NCBI GenBank assembly: GCA_963703325.1
Contig: OY969805.1
Span: 682,001-746,000 of the forward strand
Reading direction: 5' to 3'
DNA length: 64,000 nt
Source: Aquilonibacter sp963703325
Lineage (GTDB): Bacteria > Vulcanimicrobiota > Vulcanimicrobiia > Vulcanimicrobiales > Vulcanimicrobiaceae
Shown here: positions 18,964-28,547 of the stretch, one piece after another
Numbering within the stretch: position 1 is the first letter of the stretch
How the letters are laid out: every line of letters begins with the position of its first letter
Position numbers and translations under genes: made by a program
Notes under the pieces: generated by a model
Database searches by the model: none
What the model saw: only the letters and a program-made list of their open reading frames with translations
Told to the model about the DNA's origin: nothing

Positions 18964-21108
18964 TTAGTGGATGGGCGGCTTGATCGCCTGGACGCTACCA
19001 CGAGTTGTCGGCAGCGCGAAGGTAATCGGGCGCGTACGCGACAGCGGACCCGACGACGGAATACTCGTCCCGTTCGCCGTCATCTGGACGTTGCCGACAT
19101 ACATGAACTCGTTGTACTTCGCATCCGAGGCCCCATAGTTCGAGTAGTACGCCCAGATGCCGACAAAGAGCGTGACTTGGTCGCCGGCGTACGCCGAGAG
19201 GCTGTAGGGACCGCGCGGTTCCCATACACCGCCGAGATACCAGTTCGAACCCGCCGTTGTGTCGGTGTTCAAGCACGAATTGCTTGCCGACTCGCCGGTG
19301 CCCCAATCGAGATAACTCTCATCGAGGTAACAGTTCCATTCGAGGAACAGATATGTGGGCGTACCGGTGACGATGTAGCCGTTGGTCAACGTGCTCGTTG
19401 GGAACACGGCGACCTCTTGATCGTTCTCGGTGCTCTTGTAATACTCGCCACCTTCGAGCACGTACATGCTCAGGTACGGTGCCGACGCGGGAACCGTAAT
19501 CGTCTGGCACATGCCGAACGTGCCCGCGGGATTCGGGTTGGTTGAGGCGTTGACGTTGCCGAGAAGCATGACACCGCTGCCAAGGAGCGGTGGCGGTGTT
19601 CCCGGCGTGTCGATCGTGTAGGTGGTGGGCGCACCGCTGGCCACGCCCGCGAGCTGAATCTCGAGGGATCCCGCCGACGGGTAGCCCGGATTGTCGTTAT
19701 TCGGCGGCGAGGTCGGCGTCACGAGGCTGCTTAGCGGCGTTGAGGTTGGCGCCGGCGCCGCTGTAAAGACCGGCGAGGCCGTCGCACCGATTTGCGGACC
19801 TTGCACGGTCGCATACGAGGGCGTCCCGCTCTCGATGATTTGCGTCGCATTGGTTCCGGTGGTTTGACTCGTGTGCGAATAGGTGCACGGCGTCCATCCG
19901 GTCATGCCCTGGGTGAAGTTGCCGTTCTTGATCGCCGAGACCGTGATCGGTAGCGTACCCGTATTCCCATACGTATCAGCCATCGAGATGGTCGCCGTGC
20001 CGCCTCCGGCGCCGTAGACGTAGAATGTCGCTTGACCTGCGCTGGGGCTGCCCGCGGCGCCGGTCGTCACGGAGATCGAGCCGGACGCGCCCGAGCTGGA
20101 GTCGGTGGTATTGACTTCAGCAACGGACGTGCTGCTGCTCGTTATCGTGATTTGCGTGCTGACGTGTGCGGATACGACGATCGGCACGACGTCACCCAAC
20201 CCGACCGTAGCCGATGCGGGAGAAGGTGCCGGCGTCGGCGCCGTGTTGTTCACGTTAGCGGTCGCAGTGGTTGTCTGACCGAGCGGATCCGTGAACGTGA
20301 TCGTCGCTGTTCCAATTGAACTGGGGCCGGTCTGGGCGGTCACGGTGAACGTAGCCGTTGACGTCGTACCCGATCCCGTCGTCGCTGACGAGGTGACCGT
20401 CGCAATGGCTGTATTGCTGCTCTTCGCCGTGATCGTGATGTTGCCGCCGCTCGTAACCGTCAGCGTGCCTTGCGTGCCCTCTGAAAGGGTAATTGACGAC
20501 GGAGTAACGGTCGGAGCTGCCGGTTTCGGCGTCGGCGTGGAAAAGACGCCGCCGCCGGTGTAGACCGCGAGATAGAAACTCGCGCCCTGCGCAAGCGTGA
20601 CCGGGGGAGTGATATTGCCGCTCGAAAGGGTGATCACGCCGCTCGAAGAGGGCGTCGCCGTTACGGGGGCCGTTCCCGCGGAGTTGAGATACGAAACCCA
20701 CTGCGAACCATTCCAATAGGCGAGACTGTAGGTACCGCTGGTCACCGGTGGTTGAGGCGCTACGGCCACGGTGACACCTGAAATCGTTACCGCGCTTGTC
20801 GCCGTGATCGTGACGTACGCAACCGCGGTTTGGCCCGCCGGAATGATATCGCGATGCTTGAATGACAGCACCGTAACGGCCGACGGGTTCGACGTGCTTT
20901 GCTGCGCCGAAACCGAACCGCTACCGGCGATCGTCACCGAACCGACCGCAAGTCCGGTCGCCTGCGGCAGTGCGATTGCAATGCCAGCTGTCGTCGATCC
21001 GCCTCCGACGAGCGGGGCGGGATAGTTGGTGCTGGGGCTACCGCCGCCGCATGCCGCGACGAGGGCTAATGTGAGAACACCAAACGCACCTAATAGGAAG
21101 TTCCGCAT
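18964..21108 (-). CDS. Large Ig-like lipoprotein downstream of TonB receptor
   Basis: About 714 residues, unknown function. The signal peptide ends in a lipobox (ALVAACGGG). Then comes a beta module with SLAYWNGSQW and SFYLAVYTGG, two Ig-like repeats (TPSSITLSEGTQGTLTV..., ASATVGLGDVVPIVV...), a Thr/Pro/Ala stretch and a C-terminal jelly-roll-like module starting IKNGNFTQGMTGWTPC and ending GPYSLSAYAGDQVTLFVGIWAYY. The last module matches those in the PLD-like protein (9000) and the sedolisin (33239). The start is 5 bases after the receptor stop, so the two are one operon. A cell-surface ligand binder that hands cargo to the receptor is an inference. Confidence 0.75.
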   Translation of the reverse strand: MRNFLLGAFGVLTLALVAACGGGSPSTNYPAPLVGGGSTTAGIAIALPQATGLAVGSVTIAGSGSVSAQQSTSNPSAVTVLSFKHRDIIPAGQTAVAYVTITATSAVTISGVTVAVAPQPPVTSGTYSLAYWNGSQWVSYLNSAGTAPVTATPSSSGVITLSSGNITPPVTLAQGASFYLAVYTGGGVFSTPTPKPAAPTVTPSSITLSEGTQGTLTVTSGGNITITAKSSNTAIATVTSSATTGSGTTSTATFTVTAQTGPSSIGTATITFTDPLGQTTTATANVNNTAPTPAPSPASATVGLGDVVPIVVSAHVSTQITITSSSTSVAEVNTTDSSSGASGSISVTTGAAGSPSAGQATFYVYGAGGGTATISMADTYGNTGTLPITVSAIKNGNFTQGMTGWTPCTYSHTSQTTGTNATQIIESGTPSYATVQGPQIGATASPVFTAAPAPTSTPLSSLVTPTSPPNNDNPGYPSAGSLEIQLAGVASGAPTTYTIDTPGTPPPLLGSGVMLLGNVNASTNPNPAGTFGMCQTITVPASAPYLSMYVLEGGEYYKSTENDQEVAVFPTSTLTNGYIVTGTPTYLFLEWNCYLDESYLDWGTGESASNSCLNTDTTAGSNWYLGGVWEPRGPYSLSAYAGDQVTLFVGIWAYYSNYGASDAKYNEFMYVGNVQMTANGTSIPSSGPLSRTRPITFALPTTRGSVQAIKPPIH

Positions 21109-21113
21109 ATGGT

Positions 21114-23579
21114 TTACTGGGCGCCTCCGAAGAGTTTTTGAAGTTGAACGGTCCACGTGTCTGGGCCCATGACGTTACCAAGGGACGGCACGACGCCGCC
21201 GTTGGCTAGCGGAATGCCCACTCCGCCACCGACGATCGGGAAGAATCCACTGTATTCGTTGAAGATGTTGTTTCCTGAGATTTGGAGGAAGAGCGAACTC
21301 GTGATCGGGGCGCGCAGGGTTAAGCGCGCAACGACGAACGGTGGTTCGTTCAAGGAGTTGTTTTTGCCGAACAACGTTCCGCCGAACGACGCGTACCATC
21401 CGCCCGAGGTCTGCCAGTTGACCTCCGCATAGCCTTGCAGATACGGGACGTTCTGATTGGAAACGCTTGTGCCGCCGTCCTCGACGCAATAGTAGTCCGT
21501 GGCTGGGCAAGAGCCGGAATGCAGGTAGTACGTGCCCGAGCCGCCGCCGGTAAAGTTTATCCCTTCGACGACGCCGAGATTTTGATTGTAATTTTGCGGC
21601 ACGCACGGTAGCGTCGTTGGAAGGCCCGAGCAATAAAAGCCATTCCCCAGGTTGTACGCATATCCGCGCTGGGTCGAACCCTGCACCAGCCAGCCGATAC
21701 CGTTTTGTACCGTGTGCCGCAGCGTGAGTTCGATGCCTTGGTAGCGTGCGTTGTTCAGGTTGCCGTTGATTGCGTAGTAGAGCGGCGGCGACGTGCTCGA
21801 TCCCGCGGCACCGCATCCGGAGCTCGGGAATCTCGCCGAGGTGCAGTAGCCCTCGAAGACGTCGGTCGTCAGGAACTGATCGAAAAGGTTCGTCGAGTAT
21901 GCATCGGCGCTGGCGTAATAGTTCGGTCGCGGACGGTAATCGAAGCCGACGTCGTACCCGAACGAGGTTTCGGGCTCCAGATTCGGATTGTTCTGATTTA
22001 CCGTGATCGGTTGCGTGGCAGAACAGGTAGCCGAGCACGACGGGTTTTGATTGAACTTCGAGAGCAAGTTCGCGTACGGCGGCGCGATCGAGGATCCGGC
22101 CGAAGCGCGGAGGACGAGATTGGGATCCGGCCGATACGTTAGGCCGAGCCGCTCGTCGAAGTGGGTCGGGTTCGTGGTGCGGAAGGTCGCATTGGCGCCG
22201 CTCAATTGACATGCCGTCGACGACGTGTACGATGCGCCGCTGCCGCACACGGTTGCCGCGGTGAAGGCATACTGGTTTTCGTAGAGCGAGAGACGCGCGT
22301 TGAATTTGTTGCCGAAGTTCTGCGTGTCGCTCAGCCGGTAGGTATTGAAGACTTGCGACGTTCCGTCGGGGATCGTTACGTCCTGTACACCGCCGGTGAC
22401 GACCGGATAGGCAGCCGTATCCGCTTCGGCTTCCCAATAAGACGTTTGCGAACTGGTTCGGCTGAACGAAGCGGTCGCGACGTTGCCTAAGCCGTACGGG
22501 TGCTGATATTCCAGATCGAGACCGGAGAGCGAATCATCCTCGCTTTCGACGAAATACTCGTACCAGTTGACCGGCGTAGAGACGTCATTGAAGACTTGGC
22601 CACTCGAAAGCGTACCGCTCAGCGTGTCATACTCGGTATTCGGAGAATTCGGATTGGTATTGCCTTGTTGGATGAAGCGCTGGATCGCCGCGTGGTAATA
22701 CCGAGCCAACACGGTATCATTTCCCAGCGTCGACGTAATTTCAGCCTGGAAAAGCGGTTCGTTGTTGGTTTCGATGTCGGGAGCCGGATAAACGTTGGAT
22801 ACAAGAACGCGCTCGCCGATAGGAACCGATCCGGCATATCCGGCTCCGGGCTGGAAGACCGAAGGCGTCATCTGGAGCGTGTCGCCGTTCTCGTCGGACG
22901 TCGCCTGGCTCCCGAGATAGCTGACGGTCGCAACGGTCGCCGGCGAGAAGCGGTACCGTAACTTAAGTAGCTCGTTGAGCTTGTTGATATAACCGGAGAC
23001 GGTGTAACAGCACGTCAAGAGCGAGTAGTTGTTGTAGGCGACCACCGAGGTACCGGGAACCGGCGAGAGGCTGTCGTTGTAGCCGATGTTGGTGCCGTTC
23101 GGCAGGTAGCCGCCGCTGGTGTTGCCGAGCTGGACCTGAATGTTATCGAGCGGCGAATCGATATTGACCTCGCCGATGTCGGCGACAAATCCGAGACGTC
23201 CGGTCGTGCCGCTATAGCGGACGTTGAAGTAATTGCCGCCGTAGCTGGAGACGCCGGCTGTGAACGTTGAGACGAACGCCTGCGTCGGGTCGATGGTACG
23301 CATGTTCAGCGTTCCGTTGATGGCATAGTTCGTCTGCGTGGCCTCTGCGCCCGGCCCTTTGATCGTGTCGAAGCTTTGGAAGACGAACGGCGTCCAGAAC
23401 GAGAGGACGTAATCCCCGTATTTCCCGACCGAGAGCGGGTGACCGTCGATCTCGGTCGCCGTTTCGAATGAAAGGCCATCGCGAATGTTTGCGTACGTGA
23501 TGGCACCGGGACTGGCCCCGTTCGTGTCGTTAGAACTGAGTGAGATTCTGAAGGCCCGGAACCTCGTTGAGGACCGCAC
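21114..23579 (-). CDS. TonB-dependent receptor, plug and barrel part (after frameshift)
   Basis: Main part of an outer-membrane TonB-dependent receptor that takes up a ligand using proton motive force. It begins in the plug (NGASPGAITYANIRDGLSFE, TEIDGHPLSVGKYGDY, IKGPGA) and continues through the barrel to aromatic strands (NPNLEPETSFGYDVGFDYRP, the usual late motif). The missing N-terminus lies in another frame at 23530-24072: a one-base gain or two-base loss between about 23530 and 23545 breaks the gene. The nominal GTG at 23579 is inside the overlap and has no ribosome site, so it is not a true start. Many Cys-containing loops are seen. Ligand unknown. Confidence 0.85.
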   Translation of the reverse strand: MRSSTRFRAFRISLSSNDTNGASPGAITYANIRDGLSFETATEIDGHPLSVGKYGDYVLSFWTPFVFQSFDTIKGPGAEATQTNYAINGTLNMRTIDPTQAFVSTFTAGVSSYGGNYFNVRYSGTTGRLGFVADIGEVNIDSPLDNIQVQLGNTSGGYLPNGTNIGYNDSLSPVPGTSVVAYNNYSLLTCCYTVSGYINKLNELLKLRYRFSPATVATVSYLGSQATSDENGDTLQMTPSVFQPGAGYAGSVPIGERVLVSNVYPAPDIETNNEPLFQAEITSTLGNDTVLARYYHAAIQRFIQQGNTNPNSPNTEYDTLSGTLSSGQVFNDVSTPVNWYEYFVESEDDSLSGLDLEYQHPYGLGNVATASFSRTSSQTSYWEAEADTAAYPVVTGGVQDVTIPDGTSQVFNTYRLSDTQNFGNKFNARLSLYENQYAFTAATVCGSGASYTSSTACQLSGANATFRTTNPTHFDERLGLTYRPDPNLVLRASAGSSIAPPYANLLSKFNQNPSCSATCSATQPITVNQNNPNLEPETSFGYDVGFDYRPRPNYYASADAYSTNLFDQFLTTDVFEGYCTSARFPSSGCGAAGSSTSPPLYYAINGNLNNARYQGIELTLRHTVQNGIGWLVQGSTQRGYAYNLGNGFYCSGLPTTLPCVPQNYNQNLGVVEGINFTGGGSGTYYLHSGSCPATDYYCVEDGGTSVSNQNVPYLQGYAEVNWQTSGGWYASFGGTLFGKNNSLNEPPFVVARLTLRAPITSSLFLQISGNNIFNEYSGFFPIVGGGVGIPLANGGVVPSLGNVMGPDTWTVQLQKLFGGAQ

Positions 23580-24072
23580 TGACCCCGGTCGCGCCCTGAT
23601 TCACGAAGTCCTGATTCGAAACGACGTCGACCGCTGCGGGCGAGGTGTTGAACGTCCCCGCTCCGACCGATCGCACCGTCGCGATCGTGCGCAGCGACGT
23701 GAAGGTCGCATGCGGAAGCGTAATCGAGAGCTTCTGAACTTCGCCGGAGAAGATCGCGAAGTCCGCTTGCTGCGCCGTCTGGTACCCGGCCCTCTCGGCG
23801 ACGATCGCATAGACACCGGCAGGAAGATTATCGAACGCGAAGGCGCCCTTGGCGTCGGAGGTCTTCGTTACCGTCTTAGGGCCGCGGGCCGTGATCTTGG
23901 CGCCCACAACCGGCGCGCCGGTATCGTCGGTGACCGTGCCCGAGATGCCCCCGGTGGTCGTGCTCGTCGCCTGAGAGACGAGTTGCCCGTTCGCCAGCGT
24001 CGCCGCGTACGCGGGTACGGCGACGGTTGCGGCGAGAGCGATTGCGACGAGAGCCCGAACGAAGTTATGCAC
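23530..24072 (-). pseudogene. TonB-dependent receptor, N-terminal fragment before frameshift
   Basis: First 180 residues of the receptor continued at 21114-23579. It has a signal peptide (ending VPAYAA), a carboxypeptidase-regulatory-like beta domain (GAKITARGPKTVTKTS, GAFAFDNLPAGVYAIVAERAGYQT), then the plug start (DVVSNQDFVNQGATGVSAVL). Reading stops at TAA soon after EVPGLQNLTQ, exactly where the other frame resumes. With GTG 24072 and GGAGG 6 bases ahead, the start is sound. No homopolymer or slippery heptamer marks the junction, so an indel or assembly error is more likely than programmed shifting. Confidence 0.82.
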
Positions 24073-24187
24073 ACTGCCTCCAGCTCGACACCAAAAATAT
24101 ATACTAAAGCGACCGCGGCAAATCCGCAGCGACCCTTTTAAGAGCTTATCGGCTAGAAACTTAAGATGTCATTATGCAGTTGGCGGA

Positions 24188-26302
24188 TTATGCCGACTGT
24201 GCTTGGGCCAGATAAATACGCTGTGCATGAATTGGCATTTCCCCAGCAGGAATTTGCATGCGCGAATACGAGCCGTCGGAATCGAGGACGCGGCTCTTCA
24301 CGTTATCGGCGAGCAACACGGAGAGAATCTGGCTGGTCAGGGTTTCCGCGATCACCGGATCCATGACCGGCACACCCAATTCCACCCGGCGATCGAGGTT
24401 GCGGCCCATCCAATCGGCGCTGGAGATGTAGACCTCACGATTGCCGCCATTTTCGAAGACGTAAATGCGTGAGTGCTCTAAGAACCGTCCGACGATGCTG
24501 CGCACGCGAATCGTCTCGCTCACGCCCGGCACGCCTGGCCGCAGGATGCACATGCCGCGAATGAGCAGCTCGATCGGCACCCCGGCTTGCGACGCGCGGT
24601 AGAGCGCGCGCGCGATGTCGGCGTCGGTAAGCGCGTTGAGTTTGGCCCGGATCCCGGCCGGGCGGCCGGCGCGAGCGTGTTCGGTCTCGCGATCGATCAT
24701 CGCCAGCATCTCGCGGCGCAACGTGACCGGTGCGACGAGCAGGTCCTCGTAGTCGGTGATATTCGAGAAGCCGGTCAGCGCGTTGAACAGCTGCGTCACG
24801 TCCGCGCCGAGTTCGCGCCGGCACGTGAAGAGGCTCAGATCGGTATACAATCGTGCCGTCTTTTCGTTGTAGTTGCCGGTCCCGAAATGCATATAGCGCC
24901 GAATGCCGTCCTCTTCTTGACGCACGACCATCAAGGTCTTGGCGTGGACCTTCTGTCCCGGGAATCCGTAGACGACGTGAACGCCCGCGCGTTCCAGCCG
25001 CCGGGCCCATTCGATGTTGTTCTCTTCGTCGAAGCGAGCTTTGAGCTCGATGACGACCGCGACTTGCTTTTCGTTCTCGGCCGCTTCGAGCAGCGCACGC
25101 ACGATCGGTGAGTTCTTGCCCGAGGTCCGGTAGAGCGTGGCCTTGATGGCCAGCACTTGCTCGTCTTCACCGGCCTGTTGCAAGAACTGCACGACCGGGT
25201 CAAATGACTCGTACGGATGATGCAGCAAGATGTCGTTTTCACGCATCAACGCGAAGAGATCGACTTTGCCGACGAGTGCGCGCGGGATCGCGGGGAGAAA
25301 CGGCGCGTCGCGCAACTGGTCGTAGTCCGGCAGGTTGATGATCTGCCACAGGTCCGAGACCGCCATGATGCCGTCGACCTCATAGCAATCGACTTCGGAG
25401 AGCTCGAGCGCCCGCAGTAAAATGTCGCGCATGTATTCAGGCATGCCGCGCTCGATTTCCAACCGCACCGGCTCACCAAAACGGCGCCGCTGCAGTTCCG
25501 ACTCGATGGCGCGCAACAAGTCATCGGCTTCGTCTTCTTGCAGATCGAGATCGGCATCGCGCGTCACACGGAACAAGTACGCCTCGCGCACGGTCATGCC
25601 GGGGAAAAGCGAATCGAGATGGTGCGCGATCAGGTCCTCGATCGAGACGAACTGACGCTCGCCGTCAGGTGCACCTTCGAGCGGAATGAAGCGCGGCAGC
25701 GTCGGCGGGATCTTCACCCGCGCGAAATGCAGCTCGACGCCCTCCGCCGTCGGCTCTTCCAATTCGACCGCAAGTGAGAGCGAGAGATTCGAAATGTACG
25801 GAAACGGATGTCCCGAGTCGACGGCGAGCGGCGTGAGCACCGGGAAGAGCCGGTCGTCGAACGTGCGCTCGAGTTGCACTTGGCGATCTTCAGGGAGTTC
25901 CGAGATACGCAGCACTTTGATGCCGTCTCGCTCGAGTGCGGGCAGCAGCTCTTCGTTGAGCAGCCGCGTCTCCACCGTGAGCGAACTGCGCAGCCGAGTG
26001 GAAATGGCGGCCAGGTGTTCGGCGGGCATGCGGCCATCGTCCGAACGTCGTACCACCTGCGCTTCGATCTGCTGCTTGATCGCGGCCACGCGAATCATGA
26101 AGAACTCGTCGAGATTGGTCCCGTAGATCGCAACGAACTTCAGGCGCTCGAAGAGCGGGTTACCCGCATCGAGGGCCTCTTCCAAGACGCGATCGTTGAA
26201 CTCGAGCCACGAGAGTTCGCGGCTGAAGTACAATGAAGGATCGTCGAGCGCTAGGGGCAGGCGCTCGAGTGCAGCGTCTTCTTGCGACAGCATGGTTTCC
26301 AT
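24188..26302 (-). CDS. ppk1: Polyphosphate kinase 1
   Basis: Reversibly transfers the gamma phosphate of ATP to polyphosphate. The 704 residues have the usual layout: N-domain (YFSRELSWLEFNDRVLEEA), head domain, and the two C-domains with the catalytic His in FPGQKVHAKTLMVV and YMHFGTGNYNEKTARLYTDLSLFT, plus RGMCILRPGVPGVSE and SSADWMGRN. ATG 26302 is the family-like start; upstream open frame of 125 residues is antisense to the transporter gene and Arg/Asp-rich, so it was dropped. The gene is divergent from the ABC permease with 33 bases between starts. It is followed after 115 bases by the TonB receptor, which likely has its own promoter. Confidence 0.96.
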   Translation of the reverse strand: METMLSQEDAALERLPLALDDPSLYFSRELSWLEFNDRVLEEALDAGNPLFERLKFVAIYGTNLDEFFMIRVAAIKQQIEAQVVRRSDDGRMPAEHLAAISTRLRSSLTVETRLLNEELLPALERDGIKVLRISELPEDRQVQLERTFDDRLFPVLTPLAVDSGHPFPYISNLSLSLAVELEEPTAEGVELHFARVKIPPTLPRFIPLEGAPDGERQFVSIEDLIAHHLDSLFPGMTVREAYLFRVTRDADLDLQEDEADDLLRAIESELQRRRFGEPVRLEIERGMPEYMRDILLRALELSEVDCYEVDGIMAVSDLWQIINLPDYDQLRDAPFLPAIPRALVGKVDLFALMRENDILLHHPYESFDPVVQFLQQAGEDEQVLAIKATLYRTSGKNSPIVRALLEAAENEKQVAVVIELKARFDEENNIEWARRLERAGVHVVYGFPGQKVHAKTLMVVRQEEDGIRRYMHFGTGNYNEKTARLYTDLSLFTCRRELGADVTQLFNALTGFSNITDYEDLLVAPVTLRREMLAMIDRETEHARAGRPAGIRAKLNALTDADIARALYRASQAGVPIELLIRGMCILRPGVPGVSETIRVRSIVGRFLEHSRIYVFENGGNREVYISSADWMGRNLDRRVELGVPVMDPVIAETLTSQILSVLLADNVKSRVLDSDGSYSRMQIPAGEMPIHAQRIYLAQAQSA

Positions 26303-26335
26303 GGTTTCGCCCGGCGAGGGATAAAATCCAGCGCC

Positions 26336-26902
26336 ATGTGGCCGACGCTTTTCGCCGACACCCTGCGTCACGCGCTGCTCGCCGCGGGGGCGCTCACGCT
26401 GGGCTGCCTGGTCGGGGGGCCTTTTGGGCTGCTGTCCGCCTCGCGCGGCTGGGCGCGCTCGCCGATCCTGGCAGCGGCCGCGCTCGGGCGCACGCTGCCG
26501 AGCATCGCGGTGCTTGCGCTGCTCGTCCCGTTGCTCGGCGTCGGCGTGCCGCCGGCCATCGCCGCCCTCACATTGCTCGCCTTGCCGCCAATCATCATCA
26601 ACGTCGATCTCGGGATTCGTTCGACGCCGGCTGCGGCGCTCGACGTCGCCCGCGGGCTCGGCATGTCGCCGCAGCAACGCTTCGCGCGCGTGGTGGTTCC
26701 GCTCGCGCTTCCGGTCGCACTCGCCGGCGTGCGCACCGCGAGCGTCGAGGTCATCGGCAGCGCAACCCTCGCAACGTTCGTCGGCGCGGGCGGACTCGGC
26801 GACGACATCGTGCGCGGGCTGCAGACGGGCGACGGCCGGCTCTTGCTCATTGCTTCGGCGATCGTGGCGGCGATGGCGCTAGGAACCGAGATCAGGCGAT
26901 GA
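26336..26902 (+). CDS. Quaternary-amine ABC transporter permease (OpuC/OsmU type), first
   Basis: A 188-residue inner-membrane permease with about five helices. The permease EAA-like loop reads ARGLGMSPQQRFARVVVPLALP, and the pattern GSATLATFVGAGGLGDDIVRGLQ near the end is typical of OpuCB/YehW-like proteins. It imports compatible solutes such as glycine betaine or choline together with the ATPase, binding protein and second permease that follow. The stop overlaps the binding-protein gene as ATGA. ATG 26336 was chosen because upstream sequence is antisense to ppk1. Confidence 0.9.
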   Translation: MWPTLFADTLRHALLAAGALTLGCLVGGPFGLLSASRGWARSPILAAAALGRTLPSIAVLALLVPLLGVGVPPAIAALTLLALPPIIINVDLGIRSTPAAALDVARGLGMSPQQRFARVVVPLALPVALAGVRTASVEVIGSATLATFVGAGGLGDDIVRGLQTGDGRLLLIASAIVAAMALGTEIRR

Positions 26903-27774
26903 CGTTGACGCGCGCCCGGGCGATCGCCACGCTCGCCTCGTTCGCCGCTTTGCCGTCGTGCGCTTCGCGCAACGCCGTTGCCGTGGGTTCGAAGAACTTC
27001 ACCGAGTCGATCGTCATCGCCGAGATCTACGCGCAAGCCCTCGAACGCGCCGGCTTGGACGTCGTACGCCGCTTGGACTTGGGATCGACGCAGATCGCGA
27101 TGGCCGCGATGGCGCGCGGTGAGATCGACATCTATCCCGAGTATACCGGGACGGCTCTCATCGACGTGCTGCACCACGCTCCGATACGCGATCCAAACGC
27201 AAGCTATGCGTACGTCCGCGAGGTCTTCGCGCGCGACTATGAGATTATCTGGCTCGAGCGTTCGCCGATGAACGACTCGCAAGGACTCGCCACGACCGCA
27301 TCGATCGCGCAACGCTACCACCTCCGAACGCTCAGCGATCTCGCGCCGGTCGCATCGCGTCTGCGCCTGGCGACGATTCCCGAGTTCATCAGTCGCCCCG
27401 ATGGGTTGCCGGGATTGCAGCGCGTGTACGGCGGCTTCAAATTTGCCTCGGTGCGCAGCTACGACATTTCGCTCAAGTATGAGGCCTTGCTCGACGGCGA
27501 TGCCGATGTCGCAACCGCATTTACGACCGACGGCGCAATCGCGGTCGACCATCTCGTCGCCCTCGACGACGATAAGCACCTCTGGCCGGTGTATAACGTC
27601 GCGCCGCTCGTGCGCCAAGCGACTCTTACTCGCGAGCCGCGCATCGCGTCGGTGCTCGATGCGGTCTCGCCGCGCATCACCGACACGGCGGCGCGCGCGA
27701 TGAACGCGCAAGTCGAAAACCGCGATCGCGATCCGGCCGACGTCGCGGCCGAATTTCTTCGGGGCGCCGCATGA
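26899..27774 (+). CDS. Quaternary-amine ABC transporter substrate-binding lipoprotein
   Basis: A 291-residue OpuAC/OsmF-like binding protein that catches a betaine-type ligand in the periplasm. A short signal peptide ends in a lipobox (ALPSCASR). Typical family motifs are VGSKNFTESIVIAEIYAQALE, then MARGEIDIYPEYTGTALI, and VRSYDISLKYEALLDGDADVATAFTTDGAI. It starts and stops by ATGA overlaps with the flanking genes. Ligand class is inferred from family; ergothioneine-type ligands are a real alternative, since the EgtU binding proteins have the same fold and egtD lies next to this operon. Confidence 0.9.
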   Translation: MTLTRARAIATLASFAALPSCASRNAVAVGSKNFTESIVIAEIYAQALERAGLDVVRRLDLGSTQIAMAAMARGEIDIYPEYTGTALIDVLHHAPIRDPNASYAYVREVFARDYEIIWLERSPMNDSQGLATTASIAQRYHLRTLSDLAPVASRLRLATIPEFISRPDGLPGLQRVYGGFKFASVRSYDISLKYEALLDGDADVATAFTTDGAIAVDHLVALDDDKHLWPVYNVAPLVRQATLTREPRIASVLDAVSPRITDTAARAMNAQVENRDRDPADVAAEFLRGAA

Positions 27775-28547
27775 GCGGCGCTTCGATTCGGCTGCGCGGC
27801 GTGAGCGCGCGTTACGAAGGCGCGGCGCAGCTCGCGGTCAATGACGTCGACCTCGACGTAACGGCCGGCGAATTCATCGCGCTCGTCGGTCCGTCGGGGA
27901 GCGGCAAGAGCACGCTGCTGCGAACGGTCAACCGGCTCGTGCCGCTCGAGCACGGCAGCATCGAACTCGACGGCGTGGATACGGCGACCCTCGATCCGGT
28001 CACGATGCGGCGCGGTATCGGCTACGCGATCCAAGCCGTGGGACTCTTTGCGCACATGGACGTGGCGCAAAATATCGCCGTCGTGCCGTCGCTGCTCGGC
28101 TGGGACCGCGTACGCATCGAGCGACGCGTCGATGACATGCTCGACCTCGTGCGCCTCGATCCGGCGCGCTATCGCGACCGCCGCCCGAGCGAACTCTCCG
28201 GCGGCGAAGCGCAACGCGTCGGCGTAGCCCGCGCCCTCGCTGCGCAACCGCGCGCGCTCTTGATGGACGAACCATTCGGCGCGCTCGACGCGATCGTCCG
28301 TCATTCGCTGCAACGCGAGCTACACGAGATCGTCAGCAGCACCGGAACGACGACGCTTTTCGTGACCCACGACGTCAACGAATCCTTGCTCCTGGCCGAC
28401 CGGATCGCGGTGCTTCGGGCCGGCCGCATCGAGCAGTGCGCGTCGCCGCTCGAAATTCTTGCCCATCCCGCAAATGCGTATGTATGTGAACTCTTCGCCG
28501 CCGACGAGACGATCGCGCGCCTGCGCGAACGGGCGCGTGACCAATGA
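27771..28547 (+). CDS. Quaternary-amine ABC transporter ATP-binding protein (OpuCA/ProV-like)
   Basis: A 258-residue ATPase subunit with Walker A GPSGSGKST, Q-loop GYAIQAVGLF, signature LSGGEAQRVGVARALA, Walker B ALLMDEPFGALD and a H-loop VTHDV. No C-terminal CBS pair is present, unlike ProV or OpuAA, so CBS-based osmotic sensing is missing in this protein. It is joined by ATGA to the binding-protein gene upstream and to the second permease downstream. Confidence 0.92.
   Translation: MSGASIRLRGVSARYEGAAQLAVNDVDLDVTAGEFIALVGPSGSGKSTLLRTVNRLVPLEHGSIELDGVDTATLDPVTMRRGIGYAIQAVGLFAHMDVAQNIAVVPSLLGWDRVRIERRVDDMLDLVRLDPARYRDRRPSELSGGEAQRVGVARALAAQPRALLMDEPFGALDAIVRHSLQRELHEIVSSTGTTTLFVTHDVNESLLLADRIAVLRAGRIEQCASPLEILAHPANAYVCELFAADETIARLRERARDQ

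Noticed and set aside
21175..22437. 420-residue open frame in another frame of the TonB receptor
   Set aside because: Composition is Arg-rich with no motifs; the receptor frame explains the region.
23530..23579. Programmed ribosomal frameshift in the TonB receptor
   Set aside because: No slippery heptamer, downstream pseudoknot or homopolymer is visible; an indel is simpler.
26303..26677. 125-residue N-terminal extension of ppk1
   Set aside because: Composition unlike protein and antisense to the permease; PPK1 family length fits the ATG at 26302.
26368..27711. 447-residue open frame antisense to the ABC permease and binding protein
   Set aside because: Arg/Asp/Ala-rich shadow frame typical of GC-rich DNA; the plus strand has clear family motifs and exact 4-base gene overlaps.
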